From Herbidospora galbida (GTDB taxonomy: Bacteria > Actinomycetota > Actinomycetes > Streptosporangiales > Streptosporangiaceae), in contig NZ_SZQA01000037.1 of NCBI RefSeq assembly GCF_005233835.1, positions 1 through 64,000 of the forward strand: a stretch of DNA of 64,000 nucleotides, read 5' to 3'. A model generated the notes under the pieces. That model made no database searches and was not told the DNA's origin. It worked only from the letters and a program-made list of their open reading frames with translations. Positions within the stretch are counted from its first letter, which is position 1. Each line of letters opens with the position of its first letter. Shown piece by piece: positions 24,701 to 36,623 of the stretch. Position numbers and translations under genes: made by a program.

Positions 24701-24771
24701 AGAGGACGGTTAGGGACTGTGGCATCGGTAACATAACTGCTTAAGTCGCAAATCCGTCCTCTAGTCGCAAA
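24701..24771 (+). promoter_or_regulatory. Repeat-containing control region before psd
   Basis: The interval between terC and psd has a 9-bp inverted repeat, AGAGGACGG (24701-24709) and CCGTCCTCT (24754-24762), and a direct repeat AGTCGCAAA at 24744-24752 and 24763-24771. The second half is AT richer than its surroundings. These look like operator or promoter elements for the phospholipid genes; the regulator is unknown. Confidence 0.45.
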
Positions 24772-24789
24772 AGAGTACAAAGGCTCCTA

Positions 24790-25434
24790 GTGTCGAACGA
24801 AATGGAAAGTCCTCGCCCGCGCGTACGGCTCGCGCGCGGTGTGTCGCCGTGGCTGGCTCCGACTGCGGCCGCGGCGGCCGTGACCGCGGCCCTGACCGCT
24901 CGGTCTCCCAAGTGGGCTCTCGCGGCGGTGCCGCTGACGGCCCTCACGGGAGGGATGCTCTGGTTCTTCCGCGATCCTGACCGTTCGCCCGGCGCCGGGC
25001 GGCTTATCTCGCCCGCCGACGGCGTCGTGCAGAGCGTCGACCCCTGGGCCGACGGCCGCACTCGCGTCGCCATCTTCATGAGCCCGCTGAACGTCCACGT
25101 CAACCGTGCGCCCGTCGCCGGGACCGTCGTCTCGGTCGAGCACGTCGCGGGGGGCTTCGTGCCCGCGTTCAACAAGGACAGCGACAAGAACGAACGCGTG
25201 GTGTGGCACTTCGACACCGCGCTCGGCGACATCGAGATGGTCCAGATCGCCGGGGCCGTCGCGCGCCGAATCGTCCCCTATCTGCAGGCCGGCGCGAAGG
25301 TCGCCCAGGGCGACCGCGTCGGGCTGATCCGGCTGGGCTCCCGGGTCGACCTCTACCTGCCCGAGGGCGTCGAGCCCGCCGTGACCGTCGGCGACAAGAC
25401 CGTGGCAGGGGTGACCCGCATTGACCGCGCCTGA
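24790..25434 (+). CDS. psd: Phosphatidylserine decarboxylase
   Basis: The 214-residue protein makes phosphatidylethanolamine from phosphatidylserine. It is the short form of the family, with an N-terminal hydrophobic anchor, FRDPDRSPG, ISPADGVV, the conserved FMSPLNVHVNRAP and the self-cleavage site LGSR near residue 191, where Ser becomes the pyruvoyl group. GTG start 24790 follows AAAGG at 6 bases. It overlaps pssA by 14 bases, forming a two-step phospholipid operon. Confidence 0.9.
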   Translation: MSNEMESPRPRVRLARGVSPWLAPTAAAAAVTAALTARSPKWALAAVPLTALTGGMLWFFRDPDRSPGAGRLISPADGVVQSVDPWADGRTRVAIFMSPLNVHVNRAPVAGTVVSVEHVAGGFVPAFNKDSDKNERVVWHFDTALGDIEMVQIAGAVARRIVPYLQAGAKVAQGDRVGLIRLGSRVDLYLPEGVEPAVTVGDKTVAGVTRIDRA

Positions 25435-26248
25435 TATCAGGGCCGGAAGCTGGTCCGTCGAAGAAGAGGAAGAACCGACAGGGCCGGTCGGCAAGGCGTT
25501 CCGCCTGTCGGCGGCCGACCTGCTCTCTCTGGGCAACGCGCTGTCGGGGTTCCTGTCGGTCGTCGTGCTGGCGTACAGCGCGATCGACCAGCTCAGGATG
25601 ACCGGCAAGTTCGAGCCCGACCCGCGCTTCTTCGGGACCGCCGTCGTGCTGCTGCTCGTCGGGGCGACCTGTGACCTGTTCGACGGGCTGGTGGCCCGCC
25701 GGTTCCGGGCCTCGGCGATGGGCGCCGAGCTCGACAACCTCGCCGACGTGATCAGCTTCGGCTTCGCACCGGCGTTCATGATCGTGATCTGGGGCGGGTT
25801 CGACGCCCCGCTGCCCCTGTGGCTCGTCTTGGCGGCCGCGGCGTCGGTGCTGCTCGCCGGGGTGATCCGGCTCGCCCGGTTCGCCTGCGTGAAGACCAAG
25901 AGCGGCGACTTCATGGGGCTGCCCATCCCCATGGGCGCCATGACGATCGTCTCGATCGTGCTGCTGTTCCAGCCGACGATCTGGACGGTCCTCGGCATCT
26001 TCGCCACGTCCTACCTGATGATCAGCCGGATCGAGTACCCCAAGCCCAAGGGCAACCTGGCGGCCCTCGTCCTCGGCTGGATGATGATCAACGTGGCCTG
26101 CCTCACGATCTGGGCGGCCGGTCTCCCCGGCGGCGACCAGCTCATCCAGGTCGGCGCGATCATGCAGATCGCGATCGTGTCGGCGATCCCCCTGCGGGTG
26201 CTGATGTTCCGGCGGGCCCAGCGCAAGGAGCGCCGCTCGGCGGGATGA
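25421..26248 (+). CDS. pssA: CDP-diacylglycerol-serine O-phosphatidyltransferase
   Basis: The 275-residue membrane protein makes phosphatidylserine. It carries the CDP-alcohol phosphatidyltransferase signature DLFDGLVAR, then GAELDNLAD with the spaced Asp residues that bind metal and CDP. About seven hydrophobic spans follow an acidic N-terminus. TTG start 25421 lies inside psd. Its product is the substrate of Psd. Confidence 0.92.
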   Translation: MTAPDIRAGSWSVEEEEEPTGPVGKAFRLSAADLLSLGNALSGFLSVVVLAYSAIDQLRMTGKFEPDPRFFGTAVVLLLVGATCDLFDGLVARRFRASAMGAELDNLADVISFGFAPAFMIVIWGGFDAPLPLWLVLAAAASVLLAGVIRLARFACVKTKSGDFMGLPIPMGAMTIVSIVLLFQPTIWTVLGIFATSYLMISRIEYPKPKGNLAALVLGWMMINVACLTIWAAGLPGGDQLIQVGAIMQIAIVSAIPLRVLMFRRAQRKERRSAG

Positions 26249-26284
26249 CTTTCCGGGGCGGGACCGCCGTTGTTCAATGAACGC

Positions 26285-26557
26285 ATGGCGACCGCCCCGC
26301 GTGAGCTCACCCGGTCTTATTTCCTCGGCAAGCTGGCGCGTGAGCTCGAACAGCGCGGCTTCGCCGTCACCCTGCGGCTCGACCCGCCGTCGCTGAAGGT
26401 GAGCGACCCGGAGGCCGCCCTGCTCAACGAGACCGTCGACTGCGTCTCGCTGCAGGGCGGCTGGTTCTACCGGTGGTCGTGGGGCGAGATCGTCGAGAGC
26501 GCCGACGATCCCGACGCCGCCGCCACCCTCATCGCCAAGGTGCTGGGCGCGCGCTGA
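26285..26557 (+). CDS. Small hypothetical protein
   Basis: The 90-residue protein has RSYFLGKLARELEQRGFAV, LRLDPPSLKVSDPE and a Trp/Tyr-rich GGWFYRWSWGEIVES followed by a C-terminal helix. It looks like one folded domain and is acidic; I do not recognise the family. ATG 26285 is used, with TTG 26270 as alternative; no strong ribosome binding site is seen. It ends directly against the convergent MBL gene. Confidence 0.65.
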   Translation: MATAPRELTRSYFLGKLARELEQRGFAVTLRLDPPSLKVSDPEAALLNETVDCVSLQGGWFYRWSWGEIVESADDPDAAATLIAKVLGAR

Positions 26558-27196
26558 CTACCAGCCGCGCGCCTTCCATTCGGGCAGCGCGGGGCGCTCT
26601 GCCCCGAGCGTGGTGTCCTTGCCATGACCCGGGTAGACCCAGGTCTCGTCGCCGAACCGGTCGAAGATCCGCTCCACCACGTCGGTGTAGAGCCGGTTGA
26701 ACCGCTCCGGATCCTTCATGGTGTTGCCCACCCCGCCCGGGAACAGCGAGTCTCCCGTGAAGACGTGGCCCGGGTAGTAGAGGGCGATCGAGCCCGGCGT
26801 GTGGCCGCGCAGGTGGATCACCTCCAGGTCGGTCACGCCGACGGTCACCCGGTCGCCGCCGTCGACGGGCCGGGCCTCGACCGGCAGCGCCGCGGCGTCC
26901 TCGCGGCCCGCCACCACGGTCGCGCCGGTCGCCCTGGCGACCTCCTCCAGGGCGCCCCAGTGGTCGCCGTGCTGGTGGGTGGTCACGATCACGCTGATGG
27001 GCTGTCGCCCGATCAGCTCCAGGAGTCTCTCGGGCTCGGCGGCGGCGTCGATCAGCATGCCGTCGCCGGTCTCGCGGCAGCGGATCAGGTAGGCGTTGTT
27101 GCCGAAGTCGCCGACCTCCATCTTGGCTATGGTGATCTTCTCCAGCTCCCGGACGTCGGCCGGGCCGCCCTTGGACACGTCTCCCGTATAGGTCAT
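26558..27196 (-). CDS. MBL-fold hydrolase, glyoxalase II-like
   Basis: The 212-residue protein has the full metallo-beta-lactamase metal site: THQHGDHWGA (residues ~73-82), HLRGHTPGS, FTGDSLF and YPGHGKDT. Length and motifs fit glyoxalase II-like thioester hydrolases. In actinobacteria it is often next to a mycothiol-dependent enzyme gene and uvrA (M. tuberculosis Rv1637c-uvrA), as here. A role in mycothiol-linked detoxification is plausible but unproven. Confidence 0.85.
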   Translation of the reverse strand: MTYTGDVSKGGPADVRELEKITIAKMEVGDFGNNAYLIRCRETGDGMLIDAAAEPERLLELIGRQPISVIVTTHQHGDHWGALEEVARATGATVVAGREDAAALPVEARPVDGGDRVTVGVTDLEVIHLRGHTPGSIALYYPGHVFTGDSLFPGGVGNTMKDPERFNRLYTDVVERIFDRFGDETWVYPGHGKDTTLGAERPALPEWKARGW

Positions 27197-27200
27197 GAGA

Positions 27201-27902
27201 TCACGCTAGGCCTTCGGGGGCGGACCGGACCATCCAGGGCGGGGGAGCGGGGAAGCCGCCGGGGGCGTGGCGGCCGATCAGCCAGGCGACGAGCTCGCGC
27301 TTGGTGGCCTGGAGGTCCGGGCCGTCGGTGCCGCCGATCTTCTCGCCGGTGTCGGTCGCGGTGAGGCTCCGGTACGTCGGCTCGCCCAGCAGCGCGGGGG
27401 AGTCGCGCCACTCCCAGTCGACGTAGCGGTCGGGCCAGTCGCGCCAGGTGTACTCGGTGCCGAGGTCGCCGTGGTGGATCTCGACCTCGCGCAGGCGGCG
27501 CATCACGACGTACCAGGCGGGGTGCTCGGGCGGGCGGGTGCCGCTGATCAGGGCGTTCCACCGCTCCTCGGGGATCGCGTCCATGGCCGCGGCGAAGCGG
27601 GCGGTGCTCTCCTCAAGGTCGGCGAGCTGCTCCTTCGCGGGACGGCCGTAGCCCGCCTCGATGCCGGCGTCGCGTTCGGACGCGTCGCGGTACTGCGGGG
27701 TGACCACGCCCGTACGGGCCCAGGTGAGCAGGTTGACCAGGGAGTCGGCGTTGCGGGCGACGTGGGTGACCGCGTGGCCCCGGGTCCAGCCGGGCAGGGC
27801 CGAGGGCGCGCGCATCTCCTCGTCGGACAGGGCGGCCACGGTGGAGATCAGCCGGGCGTCGGCGGCCTGGAGCTCCGCCCGGTAGTCGTCAAGAAGGGAC
27901 AT
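27201..27902 (-). CDS. Mycothiol-dependent maleylpyruvate isomerase-family protein
   Basis: The 233-residue protein has the DinB-like MDMPI fold: an N-terminal four-helix bundle with LPGWTRGHAVTHVARNADSL (first metal His), and VEIHHGDLGTEY, the second His pair, then a C-terminal extension ending PWMVRS. Family members use mycothiol as cofactor for isomerase, transferase or conjugation reactions. The reaction here is not known. ATG 27902 is the first codon with the family N-terminus. It precedes the MBL gene by four bases, so the two are probably cotranscribed. Confidence 0.8.
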   Translation of the reverse strand: MSLLDDYRAELQAADARLISTVAALSDEEMRAPSALPGWTRGHAVTHVARNADSLVNLLTWARTGVVTPQYRDASERDAGIEAGYGRPAKEQLADLEESTARFAAAMDAIPEERWNALISGTRPPEHPAWYVVMRRLREVEIHHGDLGTEYTWRDWPDRYVDWEWRDSPALLGEPTYRSLTATDTGEKIGGTDGPDLQATKRELVAWLIGRHAPGGFPAPPPWMVRSAPEGLA

Positions 27903-28050
27903 GGCTTCATCCTGGACCACGGGACAACAGGTTTGACCGGCTGCATACTCTGGATGAGCAGGGGGAGACCGGCCCGGCCGGTTTTTGTCGGTGGCGGCGG
28001 ATAGCCTGCCCGACGCACACCTGTAGACCCCAACGACCATCGGGAACGCT

Positions 28051-30891
<2,841 letters not shown>

Positions 30892-30998
30892 GTGCATTTC
30901 TTCATATTCCGGTGGGATCCGGTAGGCCAGGCTGAACCACGAACGGGGTTGGGCCCGTACCTACCAATGATCGGGAAGTCCCCCAGCGGAGGATGGAA

Positions 30999-31586
30999 AT
31001 GAACGTTAACGGCACCTCTGAGCAGGAGCAGGTCACGAGCGCGCTGACGCGGCGGGGCCTGGTCTTCGCGGTGGGCGGCGCCGGGCTGGCCGCCGCCCTG
31101 ACGGCGTGCACCGGCTACTCCTCCGGCACGGCCACCAGCGCCGAGCCGCCGGGGTCGGTGCCCGCCGACCAGGCGAAGCCGGCCTGGGGCGACAATCCGC
31201 CTCCCGCCGGCGACACCGAGTCCGAAGCGCCCCCGGCCGACCAGCCGGAAGAGGAGCCGGCCGACCCGCCGGCCGAGGAGGAGCCGCCCGCCCAGGCGGC
31301 CAACGCCTTCGCCAAGACCGCCGACATCCCCGAGGGCGGCGGCAAGATCTTCGAGGCGGAGAAGGTCGTCATCACCCAGCCGACGCCGGGCAACTTCAAG
31401 TGCTTCACCGCGGTCTGCACCCACGCGGGCTGCACGGTGGCCAGCATCTCCGGCGGCACCATCAACTGCCCCTGCCACGGCAGCAAGTTCAAGATCGCCG
31501 ATGGGTCGGTGGCGGGCGGCCCCGCGCCGTCGCCGCTGGAGGAGAAGCAGATCACGGTGAACGGGGACAGCATCGTCCTCGCGTAG
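30999..31586 (+). CDS. Rieske 2Fe-2S protein, Tat-exported lipoprotein
   Basis: The 195-residue protein has a twin-Arg pair (TRRGLVF, residues 17-23), a hydrophobic stretch, and lipobox LTAC with Cys37, so it should leave by the Tat route and be lipid anchored. A Pro/Glu-rich linker (residues ~45-100) leads to the Rieske domain: CTHAGC at 140-145 and CPCHGS at 157-162, giving cluster ligands C140, H142, C157, H160 and a C145-C159 disulfide. Folded clusters are typical Tat cargo. Its redox partner is unknown; it is not beside cytochrome bc genes. ATG 30999 has GGAGGA five bases upstream. Confidence 0.88.
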   Translation: MNVNGTSEQEQVTSALTRRGLVFAVGGAGLAAALTACTGYSSGTATSAEPPGSVPADQAKPAWGDNPPPAGDTESEAPPADQPEEEPADPPAEEEPPAQAANAFAKTADIPEGGGKIFEAEKVVITQPTPGNFKCFTAVCTHAGCTVASISGGTINCPCHGSKFKIADGSVAGGPAPSPLEEKQITVNGDSIVLA

Positions 31587-31592
31587 TGTGAT

Positions 31593-31613
31593 GGCGCGTG
31601 CTCCGCACGCGCC
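31593..31613 (+). terminator. Terminator-like hairpin after the Rieske gene
   Basis: A perfect 8-bp GC stem, GGCGCGTG with CACGCGCC and a 5-base loop, begins seven bases after the stop. No T-tract follows. Confidence 0.5.
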
Positions 31614-31741
31614 CGAGCGGAGGTCTGGCTTGTGGTCATCGGGAACGCGGATCGGCGCGGTCCGGGCGGAGGTCGTGGACGGGCAGGCCCGCCCTTGGGG
31701 TGTCGGGGGTGCTCGGTTGACGGTCGGTTGATGATCATGGA

Positions 31742-32800
31742 GTGGTGTGGGGGTTCGCGCGGGCCGGTCGGCCGGGGTGGTTCGTCCTGGCCGCGGGGGC
31801 GGTGCTGGGGTGGGGGGTGCTCGTCGCCTTCCGGCACGCCTGGCTGGCGGACTGGGACCTCCATGTCGCCACCCTGCGGGCGATGCTCGACGAGCCGCCG
31901 GCCGGGGGCTGGACGCCGACGCCCTACGTCCTCGGGCTGGCGATGCTGGCCCGGATCTCCGGCGCCGGGCCCGAGACCGTTCTCGGGGTCGCCGGCTTAC
32001 TGAACGTCCTGTTGCTGCTGGTGGCCCTGCGGGCGTTCGGGCGGGAGCTCGGCGCGCGTGACTCCGTCGCGGCGCTCGCGGCGGTCTTCACGGTGGTGCT
32101 GTGGGGGGTCAGCGGGTTCGGGGCCACCGGGTTCCCGGGGCTCACCTCCTTGTCGTTCTCGTTCGCCTTCCCCTCGACGCCCGCGTTGGCGCTGATGGTG
32201 CTGACCTGGACGGTGTTCGTGCGGTTCCGGGAGACCGGGCGCGGGCTCGTCGGGCTGGTGCTGCTGCCGCCGATGATCCTGCTCGTCCATCCGTTCGCGG
32301 CCGTGGCGACGCTGCTCGGGGTGGTGGGCATCCTGGTGGCCCGGCGGTGGGAGTGGCGGCGGCTGGTGCTGATCGTTCCCGCCGGGGTGGGGGCGATCGC
32401 GCTGGCGCTGGCGTGGCCCTATCCCGACGTGACCGGGGTGCTCGGCGATTCGCCGGAGTTCTCCGAGGTGCACGCGCCGCTGCTGGAGGACCCGCATCTC
32501 CGGTACGGCCTCGCGCTGCTCGGCGTCCCCGCCCTCCTCTACGGCGTGCGCCGGCGGCTCGGCAGGGAACTGCTGATCATCGCCGCCCTCGGGACCGGGG
32601 TCGTCGGGGTGGCCGCGTGGGCGGGGCGCTATGAGTTCGCCCGCTTTGTACCGGTCGTCGTGCTGATGTGCCATCTGGCGCTGGCGCGGCACCTGGCGGA
32701 GCGGATGACGGGCTGGCGGCCCTACGCCGTTGTGACCGCCATCGGCTGTGTCGCCGGGTTCGTGGCGGCGATGCCGCAGATGGTGGAGACGCTCCCGTGA
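31742..32800 (+). CDS. Polytopic membrane protein of unknown function
   Basis: The 352-residue protein has about nine or ten hydrophobic spans and a short cytoplasmic start. Between spans 1 and 2 it has WLADWDLHVATLRAMLDEPP, an acidic loop of the kind seen in GT-C-type lipid-linked sugar transferases, which may be the active-site loop. I cannot assign it to a named family. Start is uncertain: GTG 31742 and 31745 are both possible. The next gene (uvrC) is 51 bases downstream. Confidence 0.65.
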   Translation: MVWGFARAGRPGWFVLAAGAVLGWGVLVAFRHAWLADWDLHVATLRAMLDEPPAGGWTPTPYVLGLAMLARISGAGPETVLGVAGLLNVLLLLVALRAFGRELGARDSVAALAAVFTVVLWGVSGFGATGFPGLTSLSFSFAFPSTPALALMVLTWTVFVRFRETGRGLVGLVLLPPMILLVHPFAAVATLLGVVGILVARRWEWRRLVLIVPAGVGAIALALAWPYPDVTGVLGDSPEFSEVHAPLLEDPHLRYGLALLGVPALLYGVRRRLGRELLIIAALGTGVVGVAAWAGRYEFARFVPVVVLMCHLALARHLAERMTGWRPYAVVTAIGCVAGFVAAMPQMVETLP

Positions 32801-32851
32801 TGTCCTCGATCATGGAATCGGAATGTCAGCGGGGGCGGATAGTCTTTGAGG

Positions 32852-34753
32852 GTGGCTGATCCGGCAACCTATCGGCCCGCACCCGGATCGATCCCCGAGT
32901 CTCCCGGCGTCTACCGTTTCAGGGATCCCTCCGGCCGGGTGATCTACGTGGGCAAGGCGAAGAGCCTGCGGCAACGACTGAACTCCTACTTCGCCGACTT
33001 CGCGAGCCTCCACTTCCGCACGCAGTCGATGCTGACCACCGCCGCCCGCGTCGACTGGACCGTCGTCGGCACCGAGGTCGAGGCCCTCCAGCTCGAATAC
33101 TCCTGGATCAAGGAGTTCGACCCCCACTTCAACGTCAAATACCGCGACGACAAGTCCTATCCCTACCTCGCCGTGACGATGTCCGACGAGTTCCCCCGCG
33201 TCCAGGTCATGCGCGGCGCCAAGCGCAAGGGCACCCGTTACTTCGGGCCCTACAGTCACGCCTGGGCCATCCGCGAGACCGTCGACCTGCTGCTGCGGGT
33301 CTTCCCGGTCCGCACCTGCTCGGCGGGTGTGTTCAAACGGGCCGGCCAGATCGGGCGGCCCTGCCTGCTCGGCTACATCGACAAGTGCTCGGCGCCGTGC
33401 GTCGGCCGGGTCACGCCTGAGCAGCACCGCGACTTGGCCGAAGATTTCTGCGACTTCATGGCCGGCAACACCACCCGCTTCATCAAGCGCATCGAACAGG
33501 AGATGCGCGAGGCCGCCGCGGTGGAGGAGTACGAACGCGCCGCCCGCCTGCGCGACGACGTCCAGGCCCTCCAGAAGGCGCTGGAGAAGCAGGCCGTGGT
33601 GCTCGGCGACGCCACCGACGCCGATGTGGTGGCCCTGGCCGAAGACGACCTCGAGGCCGCCATCCAGGTCTTCTACGTGCGCGGCGGGCGCATCCGCGGC
33701 CAGCGCGGCTGGGTCGTCGACAAGGTCGAGGAGTCCACGCCCGGCGACCTGGTCGAGCACTTCCTCATCCAGATGTACTCCGAGGCCGAGATCCCGCGCG
33801 AGATCCTCGTCCCGGCGAACCCGCCCGACCTCGACGCCGTGGTCGAGCTGCTCTCCGAGGCGAAGGGCGCCCGCGTCCAGGTGAGGGTGCCGCAGCGCGG
33901 CGACAAGAAGGCGCTCATGGAGACCGTCGAGCGCAACGCCAAAGAGGCCCTCACCCAGCACAAGCTGCGCCGCTCCAGCGATCTGACCAGCCGCAGCAAG
34001 GCCCTCCAGGAGCTCGCCGAGGGGCTCGACCTCGACCAGGCGCCGCTGCGCGTCGAGTGCTACGACGTCTCCCACATCCAGGGCACCAACGTGGTCGCCT
34101 CGATGGTCGTCTTCGAAGACGGGCTGGCCCGCAAGAGCGAATACCGGCGGTTCCAGATCAAATCCGCCGAAGGCGACGTCGCCTCCATCCACGAGGTCAT
34201 CACCCGGCGGTTCCGCCGCTACCTCGAGGAGCGCAGCGCCACGGGCGAGCTCGGCGGCGAACCGACCGGCGAGCCGATCGACCCCGAGACCGGCCGGCCG
34301 CGCAAGTTCGCCTACCCGCCCAACCTGGTCGTCGTCGACGGCGGCCCCGCGCAGGCCGCGGCGGCCCAGCGGGCCCTCGACGAGCTCGGCATCGACGACG
34401 TGGCGGTGTGCGGCCTGGCCAAGCGGCTCGAAGAGGTCTGGCTGCCGGGCGACGACCAGCCGGTGATCCTGCCGCGCACGAGCGAGGCCCTCTACCTTCT
34501 GCAGCGGCTCCGTGACGAAGCGCATCGCTTCGCGATCACCTACCATCGTGCCAAGAGGTCCCGATCGCTCAAAGAGAGCGCTCTGGACGCGGTCCCCGGT
34601 CTCGGTCCCGCCCGGCGGCAGGCTCTTCTCCGTCACTTCGGCTCCGTGAAACGCCTTGGTGACGCGACGGCCGCCGAGATATGCGAGGTTCCCGGCATCG
34701 GGCCGGCGACGGCCGAGGCCATCGTCGCGGCGTTGAAGGGGGAGAGCGCATGA
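32852..34753 (+). CDS. uvrC: Excinuclease ABC subunit C
   Basis: The 633-residue protein has the GIY-YIG nuclease domain (GVYRFRD and [18 protein letters not shown]), a UVR motif [14 protein letters not shown], the RNase H-like nuclease region ([17 protein letters not shown]) and two helix-hairpin-helix motifs near the C-terminus ([25 protein letters not shown]). It makes both incisions in nucleotide excision repair. GTG 32852 gives the MADP start common in the family; TTG 32846 is possible. It opens the uvrC-rapZ-yvcK-whiA cluster. Confidence 0.96.
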   Translation: MADPATYRPAPGSIPESPGVYRFRDPSGRVIYVGKAKSLRQRLNSYFADFASLHFRTQSMLTTAARVDWTVVGTEVEALQLEYSWIKEFDPHFNVKYRDDKSYPYLAVTMSDEFPRVQVMRGAKRKGTRYFGPYSHAWAIRETVDLLLRVFPVRTCSAGVFKRAGQIGRPCLLGYIDKCSAPCVGRVTPEQHRDLAEDFCDFMAGNTTRFIKRIEQEMREAAAVEEYERAARLRDDVQALQKALEKQAVVLGDATDADVVALAEDDLEAAIQVFYVRGGRIRGQRGWVVDKVEESTPGDLVEHFLIQMYSEAEIPREILVPANPPDLDAVVELLSEAKGARVQVRVPQRGDKKALMETVERNAKEALTQHKLRRSSDLTSRSKALQELAEGLDLDQAPLRVECYDVSHIQGTNVVASMVVFEDGLARKSEYRRFQIKSAEGDVASIHEVITRRFRRYLEERSATGELGGEPTGEPIDPETGRPRKFAYPPNLVVVDGGPAQAAAAQRALDELGIDDVAVCGLAKRLEEVWLPGDDQPVILPRTSEALYLLQRLRDEAHRFAITYHRAKRSRSLKESALDAVPGLGPARRQALLRHFGSVKRLGDATAAEICEVPGIGPATAEAIVAALKGESA

Positions 34754-35628
34754 GCGAGAACGGCTCCGGCGAGCCCGGTTTCGTGATCGTCACCGGAATG
34801 TCCGGCGCCGGGCGGAGCACCGCGGCCAAGGCGCTGGAGGACCTGGGCTGGTTCGTCATCGACAACCTGCCGCCCGGCCTGCTGTTCTCGCTGGCCGAGG
34901 AGGCCGGGCGGGTCAAGCTGGCCGCCGACCACGTCGCGGCGGTCGTCGACGTCCGGTCGCTGGCGTTCACCACCGACCTCAACGCGGCGATCGAGGAGCT
35001 CGACGGCCGCGGGGTCGAGGTCCGGGTGGTGTTCCTGGAGGCCAGCGACGACGAACTGGTGCGCCGGTTCGAGAACGTGCGCCGGCCCCACCCGCTCCAG
35101 GGGGAGAACCGCCTGGTCGACGGCATCGACCGTGAGCGGGGCATCCTGCGCGAGGTCCGGGCCAACGCCGACCTGGTGATCGACACCTCCAAGCTCAACG
35201 TCCACGAACTCCGCAAGAAGATCGTCTCGTTCTTCGGCGGGGAGGACCGGCCAGGCCTTAAGGTCAACGTGGTGTCGTTCGGTTACAAATACGGCCTTCC
35301 GGTCGATGCCGACCTCGTGGTCGACTGCCGTTTCCTGCCCAACCCTCACTGGGTGCCGGAACTGCGGCCGATGAACGGTCTCGACGTACCGGTGAGGGAA
35401 TACGTGCTCAGCCAGCCCGGCGCCAAGGAGTTCCTCGACGGCTACGAGGAGGTCTTCGGCGTGGTCGCCGCCGGTTACACCCGCGAGGGCAAGGGCTATG
35501 CCACCCTCGCCGTCGGCTGCACCGGTGGCAAGCACCGCAGCGTGGCCATGTCCGAGCAGCTCGGCGCGCGGCTGCGCGAACGCGGCATGGACGTCCAGGT
35601 GAGCCACCGCGATGTAGGCCGCGAGTGA
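34750..35628 (+). CDS. rapZ: RapZ-family nucleotide-binding protein
   Basis: The 292-residue protein has an N-terminal P-loop domain and the conserved C-terminal domain. The P-loop reads GMSGAGRST, with Arg where Walker A normally has Lys, a form seen in other actinobacterial RapZ. Further family signs are [14 protein letters not shown] and the C-terminal [17 protein letters not shown]. In E. coli RapZ senses GlcN6P and controls glmS via small RNA; its actinobacterial role is less clear, but it is always near yvcK and whiA. The ATG overlaps the uvrC stop. Confidence 0.93.
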   Translation: MSENGSGEPGFVIVTGMSGAGRSTAAKALEDLGWFVIDNLPPGLLFSLAEEAGRVKLAADHVAAVVDVRSLAFTTDLNAAIEELDGRGVEVRVVFLEASDDELVRRFENVRRPHPLQGENRLVDGIDRERGILREVRANADLVIDTSKLNVHELRKKIVSFFGGEDRPGLKVNVVSFGYKYGLPVDADLVVDCRFLPNPHWVPELRPMNGLDVPVREYVLSQPGAKEFLDGYEEVFGVVAAGYTREGKGYATLAVGCTGGKHRSVAMSEQLGARLRERGMDVQVSHRDVGRE

Positions 35629-36560
35629 GCGAGGGCGTCAGAGTCGTCGCGCTGGGAGGCGGCCACGGTCTGCACGCCTCGCTCTCCGCCCTGCGCCGGG
35701 TCACCACCGACCTCACCGCCGTGGTCACGGTCGCCGACGACGGCGGCTCCAGCGGCCGGCTGCGCCGCGAACTCGGCGTGCTGCCGCCCGGCGACCTGCG
35801 CATGGCGCTGGCCGCGCTCTGCGGCGACGACGAGTGGGGCCAGACGTGGTCCCGGGTCGTCCAGCACCGCTTCCACGGCGAGGGCGACCTGCAGGGGCAC
35901 GCGGTCGGCAACCTGCTGATCGTGGCGCTCTGGGAGCTCCTTGACGACCCTGTCAAGGCGCTCGAGTGGGTCGGCCGCCTTCTCGGCGCCCACGGGCGGG
36001 TGCTGCCGATGGCCTCGGTGCCGCTCGACATCCAGGCCGAGGTCGAGCTCGACGGCGCGGTGACGACCGTCCGGGGGCAGGTCGCGTGCGCGCTCACGCC
36101 CGGTCGCGTGCGGGCGATTTCGCTCGTTCCATCCGATCCGCCGGTGTCTCCCGAGGCGGTCCGCGCCATCCACGAGGCCGACTGGGTGGTGTTCGGGCCC
36201 GGCTCCTGGTTCACCAGCGTGCTGCCGCATCTGAAGGTCCCCGAGCTGGCCAGGGCGCTGGCGACCACCACCGCCCGGCGCCTGGTGATCCTCAACCTGG
36301 CTCCTCAGCCGGGGGAGACCGACGGCTTCTCGCCCGAGAACCATCTGGAGGTGCTCCGCGACCACGCGCCGACGCTGCTGGTCGACGCCGTCGTCGCAGA
36401 TCGGGGCGTCGTTCCCGAACCGGGCGAACTGGAGAAGGCCGTGGTGGCCCTCGGGGGCCGCCTGGTATTGGCCGATGTGGGCGCCTCTGACGGATCTCCC
36501 AGGCACGATGCACCACGCCTTGCCGCTGTCCTGGACGAGATTTTCCGCGAGAAGCGGTGA
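35625..36560 (+). CDS. yvcK: YvcK/CofD-like gluconeogenesis factor
   Basis: The 311-residue protein has the CofD-like fold: N-terminal VVALGGGHGLHASL, VTVADDGGSSGRLRRELG, PPGDLR and a C-terminal VLNLAPQPGETDGF region. In Firmicutes and mycobacteria YvcK-type proteins bind UDP-sugars and affect cell-wall growth on gluconeogenic carbon. GTG start at 35625 overlaps the rapZ stop by four bases, so it is coupled. Confidence 0.93.
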   Translation: MSEGVRVVALGGGHGLHASLSALRRVTTDLTAVVTVADDGGSSGRLRRELGVLPPGDLRMALAALCGDDEWGQTWSRVVQHRFHGEGDLQGHAVGNLLIVALWELLDDPVKALEWVGRLLGAHGRVLPMASVPLDIQAEVELDGAVTTVRGQVACALTPGRVRAISLVPSDPPVSPEAVRAIHEADWVVFGPGSWFTSVLPHLKVPELARALATTTARRLVILNLAPQPGETDGFSPENHLEVLRDHAPTLLVDAVVADRGVVPEPGELEKAVVALGGRLVLADVGASDGSPRHDAPRLAAVLDEIFREKR

Positions 36561-36623
36561 TACCCCCTAGTCAGCGTGCGAGAGACTAACGGCCATAGTC
36601 TGTTTGGGGGAGGACACGCGCTA

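Noticed and set aside
27903-28050. SOS box upstream of uvrA
   Set aside because: No TCGAAC-N4-GTTCGA-like sequence was found in the intergenic region.
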